A stretch of 64,000 nt of DNA from CF-46 sp963760735 (GCA_963760735.1 CAVXEB010000004.1:1302001-1366000); one strand, 5' to 3'. Positions 1-8,949 are shown, counted from the stretch's first letter. A program made the numbers and translations. Notes: generated by a model not told the origin, from the letters alone.

Positions 1-4
1 GTGT

Positions 5-53
5 GCTCATCTGAGTTCTTGACGCTCATCTGCGCGGCTCCTATCCTGCCCTG
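5..53 (+). promoter_or_regulatory. Leaderless promoter with repeated operator-like box for the eda operon
   Basis: TTGACG (19-24) and TATCCT (42-47) are separated by 17 bp, which is a good sigma-70 promoter. The ATG of the aldolase begins 6 nt after the -10 box, so the transcript should start at or next to the start codon. GCTCATCTG occurs at 5-13 and again at 24-32, 19 bp apart. The first copy lies within the partial dyad CTCATCTGAG (6-15). The repeats flank and overlap the -35 box, so they are candidate sites for the SorC-type regulator encoded second in the operon. The operator role is inferred. Confidence 0.6.
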
Positions 54-737
54 ATGACCGCACCGGCTGCTGCACCGGGCCAGGCCGCCAGCCTGCGGGC
101 CTCCGACGTCGCGGCGGCGATCCGGTCGACCCGTCTCGTCGTCGTCCTGCGGCGGGTCGTGCCGCGGGACCGGCTTCTCGCCCTGGTCGACGAGCTCGCG
201 ACCGCGGGCGCGCGCATCTTCGAGATCACGTTCGATGCCGCAGCGGCGGCCGGCGACCTCGTCGCCGTCCGGGAGCGTCTCCTGGAGCGCGGCCACGACG
301 GCGCCCGAGTCGGGGCGGGAACGGTCCGGACCACCGACCAGCTCGACGCCGCCATCGGCGCGGGCGCGGCGTTCGGCGTCAGCCCGGTCCTCGATCCGGA
401 CCTCCTGGGCCGCGCGATCAGTGCGGGTCTCCCGTATGTGCCGGGCGCCTACTCTCCGACCGAGGCCGACGCGGCGTGGCGGGCCGGGGCCACGTTCGTC
501 AAGCTGTTCCCGGCGTCCTCCCTCGGGCCGGCCCACGTCCGGGAGCTCCGCGGTCCGCTGCCCGAGATCGAGACCATCGTGACCGGTGGCGTGGACGCCT
601 CGAACGCGCTCGCGTTCCTCGCGGCCGGGGCGACGGCCGTCGGCGTCGGATCGGCGATCGTCGGAGCCACTGCAGCCGACCGACGCCAGCTCGTCGCCGC
701 CATCGCAGCGGCCCCGCGACCCGGAGCCGGACGGTGA
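54..737 (+). CDS. eda: KDPG/KHG-type bifunctional aldolase
   Basis: This is a 2-keto-3-deoxy-6-phosphogluconate/4-hydroxy-2-oxoglutarate aldolase of 227 residues, close to the usual family length. Family members cleave a 2-keto-3-deoxy sugar acid (phosphate) to pyruvate plus an aldehyde. The base glutamate is visible in FEITFD (Glu57) and the Schiff-base lysine in FVKLFPAS (Lys150). The PGAYSPTEA stretch near residue 130 is the usual substrate loop. It heads a seven-gene run of overlapping genes and starts 6 nt after a -10 box. Its substrate in this operon may be a non-phosphorylated or unusual keto-deoxy acid, since the neighbours are not those of a classical Entner-Doudoroff operon. Confidence 0.9.
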   Translation: MTAPAAAPGQAASLRASDVAAAIRSTRLVVVLRRVVPRDRLLALVDELATAGARIFEITFDAAAAAGDLVAVRERLLERGHDGARVGAGTVRTTDQLDAAIGAGAAFGVSPVLDPDLLGRAISAGLPYVPGAYSPTEADAAWRAGATFVKLFPASSLGPAHVRELRGPLPEIETIVTGGVDASNALAFLAAGATAVGVGSAIVGATAADRRQLVAAIAAAPRPGAGR

Positions 738-1741
738 ACGCATCCGCGGCGCCGGAGGCCCACGAGGACGCCGCCCTGACCGGCCAGATCGCCCGTCTCT
801 TCTTCGATCGCCAGCTCACCAAGGTCGAGATCGCCTCCCGGCTGGGGATCTCCCGGTTCCGGGTCGCACGCCTGCTCGAGCGGGCGCTGGCCGATGGCGT
901 CGTCCGGATCGAGTTCCGCGATGTTCCCGCCGAGGAACGCGCGATGGCCCGCGCGATCGAGGAGCGGTTCGGGCTGGACCTCTGCGTCGTCGCGTCACCC
1001 GCGGAGGACGGTGCCGGCGCAGCGGCTCGTCTTGCGGCCGGCGTCCTCGACGGGGTGATCGGGACGGGCGCGGCCGTCGGGATCGCGTGGGGCTCGACCG
1101 TGGCTCGGGTCGTGCGCGAGCTCCCCGCTCGCGACGACCCGACGATCGATGTCGTCCAGCTCGCGGGCGGCTCGTCGGCCATCGATCCGGCCGCGGACCC
1201 CGGTGACCTGACCCGGATCCTCGCCGAACGGCTGGGCGGTCGAGCGCACCGGATCCACGCGCCTGCCTTCGTCGAGTCGCCCGACCTGCGCGACGCCCTG
1301 CTGCGGCAACCCGAGATCGCCGCGACCAGCGCCCGGTTCGGCCGGCTGTCGGTCGCCCTCCTGGGCATCGGCGCGTTCGGCGCCGGCCGGGGAGCCGCCA
1401 GCTCGTCCCTCCTGCGATCCGGTGCGCTCACGTCGGCCGAGGTCGCCGGGCTCGCGGCCGCCGGCGCGGTCGGCGACCTGCTCGTCCATCCATTCGATCG
1501 GAACGGTTCGTTCGTCGCACCCGCGATCGCCGATCGAGCCGTCGCAATCGGTGTCGACCAGCTCCGCCGCGTCCGCCACGTCGTCGCCGTCGCGGCAGGC
1601 GCGGAGAAGGCCGCCGCGATCCACGGGGCACTCGCGACCGGTGTCGTCCGGATCCTGGTCACCGACGCACGTGCCGCGTCGGCGCTGCTCCGGTCCGACG
1701 AAGCGGCGCCGGTCCGCCCGGCGAGGCGGTCCCGGCGATGA
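734..1741 (+). CDS. SorC/DeoR-type sugar-binding transcriptional regulator
   Basis: This 335-residue regulator has an N-terminal helix-turn-helix at about residues 29-50 (LTKVEIASRLGISRFRVARL). A phosphosugar-binding domain fills the rest, with typical glycine-rich stretches such as GAAVGIAWGST. The GTG start overlaps the aldolase stop (GTGA), which fixes the start; upstream in-frame starts would lie inside eda. SorC family proteins bind a phosphorylated sugar and control neighbouring catabolic genes. Its position as second gene implies control of this operon, probably through the repeated boxes upstream of eda. The actual effector cannot be read from sequence. Confidence 0.85.
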   Translation: MNASAAPEAHEDAALTGQIARLFFDRQLTKVEIASRLGISRFRVARLLERALADGVVRIEFRDVPAEERAMARAIEERFGLDLCVVASPAEDGAGAAARLAAGVLDGVIGTGAAVGIAWGSTVARVVRELPARDDPTIDVVQLAGGSSAIDPAADPGDLTRILAERLGGRAHRIHAPAFVESPDLRDALLRQPEIAATSARFGRLSVALLGIGAFGAGRGAASSSLLRSGALTSAEVAGLAAAGAVGDLLVHPFDRNGSFVAPAIADRAVAIGVDQLRRVRHVVAVAAGAEKAAAIHGALATGVVRILVTDARAASALLRSDEAAPVRPARRSRR

Positions 1742-2553
1742 ACCGGCTCGTCGATCGGGTCTGCATCGTCACCGGCTCGACGGGCATCGCCGCAGCAGCC
1801 GCCCGGCGGTTCGCGGCCGAAGGAGCGCGCGTCTTCATGGTGTCCCGGACACGGATGCACCTCGAGGCGCTCGGCGCCGAGATCGAGGCCGCCGGGGGCG
1901 CCATCGGCTGGGCGACCGCGGACCTGGCGGACGAGGCTGCCGTCGAGGCCGCGGTTGCCACCTGCATCGAGCAGCACGGCCGGATCGACGGCCTGTTCTC
2001 CGTCGTCGGCGGCAGCGGCCGGCGGTTCGGTGACGGGCCGATCGACATGGTGTCGCGCGATGCCTGGGACCGGACCCTGGAGCTCAACCTCACGACCCAG
2101 GCGCTCGTGTGCCGGGCCGTCGTCGCGCGGATGCGCGACCAGGAGCCGAACGGATCGGGGACGCGCGGCTCGATCCTGCTGATGGGCAGCGTGACCGCGA
2201 GCGACCCGTCGCCCGAGTACTTCGCGACCCATGCCTATGCGGCCGCCAAGGGTGCGCTCACCGCCCTGATGACGACGATGGCGGCGGCCTATCTGCCGGA
2301 TCGGATCCGGGTCAACATCGTCGCACCCGGCCTCACCGCGACCCCGATGGCCGGCCGCGCCGCCGGAGATCCGGTCATCCGCGCCTACGCGGCCCGGAAG
2401 CAGCCGTTGGCCGGCGAGATGATGGATCCCGACGAGGTGGCGAAGGCCGCGGTGTTCTTCCTGTCGGACGAGTCCCGCGCGGTCACCGGCCAGCTGTTGA
2501 AGGTCGACGGCGGCTGGTCGGTCGCCTCGGTCTCGCCGGAGGCCGTGCCGTGA
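1738..2553 (+). CDS. SDR family oxidoreductase
   Basis: This is a short-chain dehydrogenase/reductase of 271 residues. The nucleotide-binding glycine motif is TGSTGIA (residues 12-18), slightly off the canonical TGxxxGIG. The catalytic Tyr167 and Lys171 are in YAAAK, with the serine in the preceding LLMGSV strand. The C-terminal TGQLLKVDGGW is typical of the classical subfamily. It presumably oxidises or reduces a sugar, sugar lactone or keto-acid intermediate with NAD(P). It overlaps the regulator by four bases (ATGA) and the next gene by GTGA, so it is translationally coupled to both. Confidence 0.85.
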   Translation: MNRLVDRVCIVTGSTGIAAAAARRFAAEGARVFMVSRTRMHLEALGAEIEAAGGAIGWATADLADEAAVEAAVATCIEQHGRIDGLFSVVGGSGRRFGDGPIDMVSRDAWDRTLELNLTTQALVCRAVVARMRDQEPNGSGTRGSILLMGSVTASDPSPEYFATHAYAAAKGALTALMTTMAAAYLPDRIRVNIVAPGLTATPMAGRAAGDPVIRAYAARKQPLAGEMMDPDEVAKAAVFFLSDESRAVTGQLLKVDGGWSVASVSPEAVP

Positions 2554-3908
2554 CACCCGACTGGGCCGCGGCCGTTCCGACGATCGCCGACGCGGACGTC
2601 TGCGTGGTCGGATCGGGCTCCGCGGGCTCGACGGCAGCGATCGCCGCGGCCCGGACCGGCGCCTCGGTCGTCCTCGTCGAGGCGCTGCCGTTCCTCGGCG
2701 GCACGAGCACCGCCGTCCTCGACACGTTCTACGGCTTCTGGACCCCGGGTCGCGAACCGCGGAAGGTCGTGGGCGGGATCGCCGACGACGTCGTCGCTGG
2801 TCTCCGCCGTCTCGGGCCCGTCGTCGAGCGAGCGAACACGTACGGCGCCGGGACCGGCGTGACCTATCTCGCCGAGCACCTGAAAGTCGTCTGGGAAGAC
2901 CTCGTGACGGCGGCCGGCGCGTCGATCCTCCTGCAGGCCTTCGTCCAGGACGTCGAGGTCGACGCGGCGGGACGGGTCGGTTCGCTCCTCGTGGCGACGA
3001 AGGCCGGCCTCCGACGGGTGACCGCGCGCGCATTCGTCGACGCGAGCGGCGATGCAGACCTGTGCGCGTTCGCAGCCTTCGGCTACGAGACGGCGGGCGA
3101 GCTCGATCCTGCCCAGACGCTGACGACGACGTTCCGGATGGCGGGCGTCGACCGGACGCGGCGCGCCGGCATCACGACAGACGATCTCCATCACCTGATG
3201 GCCGACGCCGCGATGGACGGTTACGGGCTGCCGCGCCGCGAGGGCTCGGATCACGTCACGCCGATCGACGGCGTCACGGCGACGATCATGACCCGGCTGG
3301 AGCCGATCGAGCGAACGGCCGACGGCCGCCTCGTCGACACGACCGATCCGGTCTTCCGGACGACCGCCGAGATCGCCGGGCGTCGCCAGGCGCTCGAGTA
3401 CGCGCGGTTCCTCGTCGACCGGGTGCCGGGATACGAGGCCGCGTCGCTCGTCGGGCTCGGCACGCAGATCGGGATCCGGGAGACCCGGCGCGTCCACGGC
3501 GATTCCCGCCTGACCCGCGACGACGTCCTCGCCGCCCGCCAGTTCGACGACCAGATCGGGCTGTGCGGCGCGCCGATCGAGGACCACCGGGCCGGGCCGG
3601 ACACGCGCTGGACCTATCTCCCCGAGGGCGGCGCGGTCGGGATCCCGTACCGGACGCTCGTCGTCCGCGACGCGATCAACGTGCTTGTCGCCGGCCGCTG
3701 CTTCTCCGCGACGCACGATGCCCACGCGTCGGTCCGGTCGATGGCCCAGTGCATGGCGATGGGCCAGGCGGCCGGGACGTCTGCGGCGCTCGCGACGACG
3801 GTTGGCCGTGGCGACGGCGCGATCCGGGCCGTCCCGTTCGCGACGCTGCGCGATCGCCTCGCGGACGACGGCGCAATCCTCGACCCGACGACGGCGCCCG
3901 CCGTATGA
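2550..3908 (+). CDS. FAD-dependent oxidoreductase (FAD_oxidored type)
   Basis: The protein has 452 residues. A Rossmann dinucleotide fold near residue 20 carries GSGSAG and a following VVLVEA acidic strand end that would bind the ADP ribose of FAD. A second flavin-binding segment lies near the C-terminus (INVLVAGRCFSATHDAHAS). This pattern matches the FAD-dependent oxidoreductases often found in carbohydrate and organic-acid operons. Their substrates are mostly unassigned. The GTG start overlaps the SDR stop. The long reading frame continues upstream inside the SDR gene, but that extension has no homology to the family and is rejected. The substrate is unknown. Confidence 0.8.
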   Translation: MTPDWAAAVPTIADADVCVVGSGSAGSTAAIAAARTGASVVLVEALPFLGGTSTAVLDTFYGFWTPGREPRKVVGGIADDVVAGLRRLGPVVERANTYGAGTGVTYLAEHLKVVWEDLVTAAGASILLQAFVQDVEVDAAGRVGSLLVATKAGLRRVTARAFVDASGDADLCAFAAFGYETAGELDPAQTLTTTFRMAGVDRTRRAGITTDDLHHLMADAAMDGYGLPRREGSDHVTPIDGVTATIMTRLEPIERTADGRLVDTTDPVFRTTAEIAGRRQALEYARFLVDRVPGYEAASLVGLGTQIGIRETRRVHGDSRLTRDDVLAARQFDDQIGLCGAPIEDHRAGPDTRWTYLPEGGAVGIPYRTLVVRDAINVLVAGRCFSATHDAHASVRSMAQCMAMGQAAGTSAALATTVGRGDGAIRAVPFATLRDRLADDGAILDPTTAPAV

Positions 3909-4867
3909 GCCTGGTCCGGACGATCCTCGGCGACATCGACGCCTCGGCGATGGGCGTGACCTACGCCCACGAGCACCTCGTCATCGACGGCGGGCGCCCG
4001 GTCGAGATGTCGCCGGACTTCCTCCTGGCGGACGTCGACCTTCTCGCGTCGGAGCTGGCGGAGGCGCACACCGCAGGGCTCCGCACGGCGATCGATGCGA
4101 TGCCCGCCGACTGCGGCCGGAACCCGGCGAAGCTCGCCGAGCTGTCGCGACGCAGCGGCGTCCAGCTGATCGCCGCAACGGGTCTCCACCATGAGAAGTT
4201 CTACGGCCCGTCGCACTGGAGCCTCCGGGCGTCGGAGCACGAGTTGACGGACCTGTTCGCCGCGGACGTCGAGGAGGGGATCGACGAGCGTGACTACAGC
4301 GGCCCCATCGTCCATCGAACCGACCATCGCGCCGGGGTGGTCAAGGTCGGTGGGAGCGAGGGCGGTCCATCGGCGCGCGACCTGCCGATCTTCCGCGCGG
4401 CCGCGCATGCCCACCACCGGACCGGCGTCCCCGTCCATACCCACTGCGAGGGCGGCACCGGCGCGCTCGAGCAGATCCGGGTCCTGGCCGAGGCCGGCAT
4501 GGACGCGACGCGGATCTCGCTCAGCCACGTCGACAAGGTCGTCGACCGCGGCTACCACCGGGACATCGCCGCGACCGGGGCATTCGTCGTCTACGACCAG
4601 GCGTTCCGCTGGGGGGACCGGCCGAACGGCACCCTCCAGCTGCTCGAGTGGGCGGCCGAGGACGACCGCCTGGGTCAGATCATGCTCGGCATGGACGCCG
4701 CCAGGCAGGGCTACTACCGTGCGTTCGGCGGATCGCCGGGTCTCGCCTGGCTGCTCGGTGAGTTCGTCGCCGTGATGGACGGCCACGGCCTGGACGCGGG
4801 CCTCCGCCACCGCCTGTTCGTCGACAATCCAGCTCGCGCATACGCGTTCGCGGAGGTCCCGCAATGA
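3905..4867 (+). CDS. Phosphotriesterase-family metal-dependent hydrolase (lactonase-like)
   Basis: This is a binuclear-metal amidohydrolase of the phosphotriesterase-related family, 320 residues. Visible metal and active-site elements are the N-terminal HEHL, the bridging lysine in VVKVGGSEGG, histidines in VHTHCEGG and LSHVDK, and the aspartate of LGMDAAR. Characterised relatives hydrolyse sugar lactones, sugar-acid phosphoesters or homoserine lactones rather than true phosphotriesters. In this operon a lactone made by one of the dehydrogenases is the natural candidate substrate, although that is inference. The start is set by the ATGA overlap with the previous gene. Confidence 0.85.
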   Translation: MSLVRTILGDIDASAMGVTYAHEHLVIDGGRPVEMSPDFLLADVDLLASELAEAHTAGLRTAIDAMPADCGRNPAKLAELSRRSGVQLIAATGLHHEKFYGPSHWSLRASEHELTDLFAADVEEGIDERDYSGPIVHRTDHRAGVVKVGGSEGGPSARDLPIFRAAAHAHHRTGVPVHTHCEGGTGALEQIRVLAEAGMDATRISLSHVDKVVDRGYHRDIAATGAFVVYDQAFRWGDRPNGTLQLLEWAAEDDRLGQIMLGMDAARQGYYRAFGGSPGLAWLLGEFVAVMDGHGLDAGLRHRLFVDNPARAYAFAEVPQ

Positions 4868-5940
4868 GCCACGAGCCGCTCCTGACCAGTGTCGTCGGAT
4901 CGCACGCGCATCCGGGCTGGTTCGCCGCGGGGATCGCCGCCGCGGAGCGCGGCGACTACGGACCGGCGGACCTCGCGGAGCTGCTCGACGACGGCGTCGA
5001 CGCCGCGATCCACGACCAGGAGCGGGCCGGCATCGACGTGATCAGTGACGGCGAGATGCGCCGCGCCGGGTTCTTCACCGCGGAGTTCTACCGCCACCTG
5101 ACGGGCGTCCGGGCGCTGCCGCCGGATCGCCGCCTCGGTGCCGGGGCACACGACGGGCTCCACCGGTTCGCCGTGGAGGAGCGGATCGCGGCGCCGAACG
5201 GGCTCGGCGTGGTGGAGGAGTACACGGCCGCTCGGGAGCGGACGGACCGTCTCCTGAAGATGACGCTGCCAGGCCCGTACACCCTGTCCGGCCGGCTGGT
5301 CACGGGTCCCGGCGAGGTCTACGGGAGCCGGGTCGACGCGGCCGAGGCATTCGTCCCGATCCTCCAGGCGGAGCTCCGCGGGCTCCTCGATGCCGGTGCC
5401 ACGATCATCCAGATCGACGAGCCGTCGCCCGCGATCCACCCCGACGCGCCGGCCGATTTCGCCGCCCTGTTCAACGCCGCGATCGAGCCCGTCCGCGGCC
5501 GCGTCCGCCTCGGCGCCCACCTCTGTTTCGGGAACTTCCTTGGCCGGCCGCTCGCGCCACGCTCCTACCGCCCGATCCTGGCGGCGATGCTCGGCTTCGA
5601 CGTCGACGAGCTGGTCCTCGAGTTCGCGAACCGCGAGCTGAGCGAGATCGGGATCCTCCGCGAGATCGCAGACGCGGGCCGGGACGTCGCAGCGGGCGTG
5701 ATCGACGTGAAGAATTCGCACGTGGAGACTGCCGCGGAGGTCGCGGCCCGGGTCGAGGCGATCCTCGCGACCGGCATCCCACCGGAGCACCTGACGCTGG
5801 TTCCCGACTGCGGCTTCAGCCAGACGGCCCGCCACCTGGCCGTCGCGAAGCTCGATGCGCTCGTCCGCGGTCGCGATCTCGTCCGCGGCCGCGCCGCGTC
5901 CCGACCGACCATCACCCCACAGGAGGCAGCCACGCGATGA
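4864..5940 (+). CDS. MetE C-terminal-domain-like (cobalamin-independent) methyltransferase
   Basis: This 358-residue protein matches only the C-terminal catalytic barrel of cobalamin-independent methionine synthase, without the MetE N-terminal half. Candidate zinc ligands are His219 and Cys221 (HLCFGN), Glu253 (LVLEFAN) and Cys316 (VPDCGF), the MetE pattern. IQIDEPSP is the conserved aspartate segment. Stand-alone proteins of this type act in methyl transfer from varied donors and are often unassigned. Lying between a hydrolase and a sugar dehydrogenase, it may handle a methyl group of the operon's substrate. A housekeeping methionine role is less likely here. The start overlaps the preceding stop (ATGA). 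Confidence 0.8.
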   Translation: MSHEPLLTSVVGSHAHPGWFAAGIAAAERGDYGPADLAELLDDGVDAAIHDQERAGIDVISDGEMRRAGFFTAEFYRHLTGVRALPPDRRLGAGAHDGLHRFAVEERIAAPNGLGVVEEYTAARERTDRLLKMTLPGPYTLSGRLVTGPGEVYGSRVDAAEAFVPILQAELRGLLDAGATIIQIDEPSPAIHPDAPADFAALFNAAIEPVRGRVRLGAHLCFGNFLGRPLAPRSYRPILAAMLGFDVDELVLEFANRELSEIGILREIADAGRDVAAGVIDVKNSHVETAAEVAARVEAILATGIPPEHLTLVPDCGFSQTARHLAVAKLDALVRGRDLVRGRAASRPTITPQEAATR

Positions 5941-7139
5941 AGGCCCACCACGTCACGATGCTCGGCACCGGGCTGATCGGCGACTTCTACACCGCGACCC
6001 TCCACGGGCAGCGCGGTCGCGACCATGTCCGGATCGTGTTCTCGAGGTCCGAGGAGCGTGGGGCCGCCTTCAGCGAGCGCTGGTCGATCCCGGAGCACAC
6101 GACCGACCTCCGCGCCGCCATCGAGCACGTCGACAGCGACGTGGTCGTCGTCGGCCTGCCGAACTACCTCCACGAGGAGGCGGTCGGGCTCGCGGCGGCG
6201 GCGGGCAAGCCGGTCCTCTGCACGAAGCCGCTCGGGCGGAACGCGGACGAGGCCCGGCGGATGCTCGAGACGGTCGAGCGGGCGGGCGTGTTCGGCGGCT
6301 ATCTCGAGGACCTGTGCTACACGCCGAAGACCCTCAAGGCCGTGAAGTCCGTCGAGGCCGGCGCGATCGGCGACGTGACGTGGGTCCGCTCTCGCGAGAC
6401 GCACCCGGGTCCCCACAGCGCCTGGTTCTGGGACGGCCGGCTGACCGGCGGCGGCGCGATCATCGACCTCGGCTGCCACTGCATCGAGATCATCCGGAAC
6501 TTCGTCGGCAAGGGGAACCGGCCGGTCGAGGTCCTGTGCACGACCGACACGCTGGTCCACCCGATCGACGACGAGGACAACGCGATCGCGCTGATCCGGT
6601 TCGAGTCCGGGGCGATCGGCCAGTTCGAGGTCAGCTGGACGTTCCGGGGCGGGATGGACCTGCGCGACGAGGTCGCGGGCACTCACGGGACGATCTGGCT
6701 GAACCACTTCCTCCGGACCGGGTTCGAGATGTTCACCGCCGGCGGCGGGAGCGGTTACGTCGCCGAGAAGGCCGAGACGTCCGCCGGCTGGCTCTTCCCC
6801 GTCGGCGACGAGGTCTCGGAGCTGGGCTACACCGACATGTTCAGCGACATGTTCGAGTCGCTCGAGGCGGGGCGGGCGCCGCGCGAGACCTTCTACGACG
6901 GCTATGTCGTGAACGCGGTCATGGACGCGGCCTACCGTTCGGCGAACGCTCGGGCCTGGGAGCCGGTCGAGCTGTTCGAGTGGCGCGGCGGCACGACCCC
7001 GCGGATCGCGAAGACGGCCGAGACGTTCGACGGCCGGACCGTGATCAAGCGCGAGGTCCTGCCGGACGGCCGGACGAAGCTGATCCTGAAGGACCCCGCG
7101 TCGGGCGACTACGAGGATCGGATCGTCGCCGGCGACTGA
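5937..7139 (+). CDS. Gfo/Idh/MocA family oxidoreductase (CTKPLGRN subtype)
   Basis: This is an NAD(P)-dependent sugar dehydrogenase-like protein of 400 residues. The N-terminal Rossmann motif is GTGLIG. The usual E-K-P motif after the second half of the Rossmann domain is replaced by CTKPLGRN, with the lysine kept. GGGAIIDLGCHCIE is the substrate-domain segment holding the Asp and His that normally act with the lysine. It closely resembles the enzyme at 20776-21864, including matching C-terminal segments around RETF-DGYVVNA. It is the last gene of the catabolic operon. Oxidation or epimerisation of a sugar or inositol derivative is likely, but the substrate is unknown. Confidence 0.85.
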   Translation: MKAHHVTMLGTGLIGDFYTATLHGQRGRDHVRIVFSRSEERGAAFSERWSIPEHTTDLRAAIEHVDSDVVVVGLPNYLHEEAVGLAAAAGKPVLCTKPLGRNADEARRMLETVERAGVFGGYLEDLCYTPKTLKAVKSVEAGAIGDVTWVRSRETHPGPHSAWFWDGRLTGGGAIIDLGCHCIEIIRNFVGKGNRPVEVLCTTDTLVHPIDDEDNAIALIRFESGAIGQFEVSWTFRGGMDLRDEVAGTHGTIWLNHFLRTGFEMFTAGGGSGYVAEKAETSAGWLFPVGDEVSELGYTDMFSDMFESLEAGRAPRETFYDGYVVNAVMDAAYRSANARAWEPVELFEWRGGTTPRIAKTAETFDGRTVIKREVLPDGRTKLILKDPASGDYEDRIVAGD

Positions 7140-7147
7140 CCCCCATC

Positions 7148-7960
7148 ATGGCACCCGTGGCCGACGCATCCAGCCCGGATCCCGAGGGTGCCTACCGCGC
7201 CGTCCTCGACCGCGCGGCCGCGGATCCGACCGTCGTCGGCGTCGTCGCGTTCGGGTCGCGGGCGGCGAGTGCCTTCGTCACCAGCGAGTCCGACGTCGAC
7301 GCGTTCGTGATCGTCGACGGACCGGACGCCGATTGGGCGCGCTGGCAGACGTCGCACGGCTCGCCGGTCGAGATCTGGGCGGTGACGCTCGACGGGTTCC
7401 GGTCGCATGGGCTGCCGGGCAGCGCGACCTCCTGGAACCGGCCGGCATTCCTGCGGGCCCGCGTCGACGTCGATCGCCTCGACGGCGAGATCGGGCGGCT
7501 CGTCGACCGGAAGCGTCGCCTCGACGCCGGGGAGGCATTCGCCCTTGCTGACGACTCGCTCGACGGCGCCATCAACGCGCTCTACCGGGCACTTCGGAAC
7601 CTCGAGGGCGGACGCGATCTCGAGGGCCGGCTCGACGCGGTCGAATCGATCGGGCCGATCCTGACCACGGCGTTCGCCCTGGAGGGCCGCGTCCGGCCGT
7701 TCAACAAGTGGCTGCGGTTCGAGCTCGAGGCGGAACCGCTCGGCCGGCCGGAGCTCCGCGCGCTCCTCGGGGACGTCGAGTGGATCCTGACCGGGCCGGC
7801 CCCGGTGAATCTCCGCTCGGCGTTCCGCCGGCTGGAGGCCGCCGCCCGGGCGACCGGCCACGACGCGATCCTGGACGGCTGGGAGCCGGACCTCGCTTGG
7901 CTCCGCGGCGACGCCTCGTTCCGTCAGGGCGCGAGCCCGAGCCCCTCGAAGAACGCGTAG
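7148..7960 (+). CDS. Nucleotidyltransferase-domain protein
   Basis: This 270-residue protein has the polymerase-beta-type nucleotidyltransferase signature near residue 35: VVAFGSR, a short spacer, then SDVDAFV with two metal-binding aspartates. The rest is helical and resembles the C-terminal part of aminoglycoside-nucleotidyltransferase-like proteins. It could transfer AMP to a small molecule or act as a toxin-antitoxin type MNT protein; the sequence does not decide. It begins 8 bp after the dehydrogenase, so it may be co-transcribed without sharing the pathway. The ATG at 7148 and a GTG three codons later are both possible starts. Its 3' end overlaps the convergent esterase by 37 bp. Confidence 0.65.
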   Translation: MAPVADASSPDPEGAYRAVLDRAAADPTVVGVVAFGSRAASAFVTSESDVDAFVIVDGPDADWARWQTSHGSPVEIWAVTLDGFRSHGLPGSATSWNRPAFLRARVDVDRLDGEIGRLVDRKRRLDAGEAFALADDSLDGAINALYRALRNLEGGRDLEGRLDAVESIGPILTTAFALEGRVRPFNKWLRFELEAEPLGRPELRALLGDVEWILTGPAPVNLRSAFRRLEAAARATGHDAILDGWEPDLAWLRGDASFRQGASPSPSKNA

Positions 7961-8907
7961 CGCTCCGCCTGCTGGACCAGCTCGCCGGCCTCGTGGCCGT
8001 TGAACGACCAGACCCGGATGTCCTTCGGACCCGCGTAGTGGTTGTACGCCGCGAACACCGTCGACGGCGGGCAGATCTCGTCCATCAGGCCGGCCGAGAA
8101 GAGCGCCGGTGCGTTGGCCCGGGCGGCGAAGTTCAGCCCGTCGACGTAGGACAGCGTCCGGAACACGTCGGCCTCGCGGAGGCGGTGGATCGAGAGATAG
8201 CGCGTCAGCTCCTGGTACGGGAAGCCGTCGGTCACCTCGATGGCGCGCCGCCAGTGACACAGGAACGGCACGTCGATCGCCGCGGCTCGGACGTCGGGCG
8301 ACAGACCCGCGACCGCGAGCGCGAGCCCGCCGCCCTGGCTCTGGCCGGTGACGACGAGGCGAGTCGGGTCGACCAGCGGATGGGCGCCCGCGGCATCGAG
8401 GGCGAGGACCGCATCGGCCACGAGCCGTCGGTAGTACCAGGTCGCGGGCCGGTCGATGCCCCGGGTCACGAACCCCGGGTAGCTGCCGCCGCCGGACGGC
8501 TCGCCAGCCTCGACGTCGGGCGTGTCGCCCGGGCTCCACGCGCTGCCCTGGCCGCGGGTGTCCATCACGAGATGCGCGTATCCGGCCGTCGCCCAGCGGA
8601 GCCACTGGAACGGCAGCGACCGCCCGCCGCCGTAGCCGATGTACTCGACGACGGTCGGCAGCGGGCCGGCGGCGCCGGCCGGGGCCAGGAGCCAGGCCTT
8701 GATCGGCTGGCCGGCGAAGCCGCCGAACGTCACGTCGTCGACCGTCACCGCGCGCAGCGGCGTGGCGAGACGGACGAACGCGGGCGCCGGCGCGGCGTCG
8801 CGGGACGTGGTCAGCGTGTCCCGCCAGAACGCGTCGAAGTCGGGCGGCTCCGCGCGCTCGGGGCGGTAGGTTCGCAGCTCAGCGAGGGGCAGATCAAAGG
8901 CGGTCAT
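7924..8907 (-). CDS. Acetylxylan esterase (AXE1/CE7 family)
   Basis: This is a carbohydrate esterase of 327 residues that removes acetyl groups from xylo-oligosaccharides or related acetylated substrates. The nucleophile is Ser190 in GQSQGG, the acid Asp276 in LMDEICPPS, and the histidine His305 in NGHEAG. Spacing is as in characterised CE7 enzymes. RGQG near residue 117 forms the oxyanion region. There is no signal peptide, so it acts in the cytoplasm on imported oligosaccharides. It is the last gene of the importer/GH3 operon, 42 bp after the GH3 gene. Confidence 0.88.
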   Translation of the reverse strand: MTAFDLPLAELRTYRPERAEPPDFDAFWRDTLTTSRDAAPAPAFVRLATPLRAVTVDDVTFGGFAGQPIKAWLLAPAGAAGPLPTVVEYIGYGGGRSLPFQWLRWATAGYAHLVMDTRGQGSAWSPGDTPDVEAGEPSGGGSYPGFVTRGIDRPATWYYRRLVADAVLALDAAGAHPLVDPTRLVVTGQSQGGGLALAVAGLSPDVRAAAIDVPFLCHWRRAIEVTDGFPYQELTRYLSIHRLREADVFRTLSYVDGLNFAARANAPALFSAGLMDEICPPSTVFAAYNHYAGPKDIRVWSFNGHEAGELVQQAERYAFFEGLGLAP

Positions 8908-8949
8908 CGTCGACGCCCTCGTGGTGGTTGGCGGGGCCGGACGCCCCGC

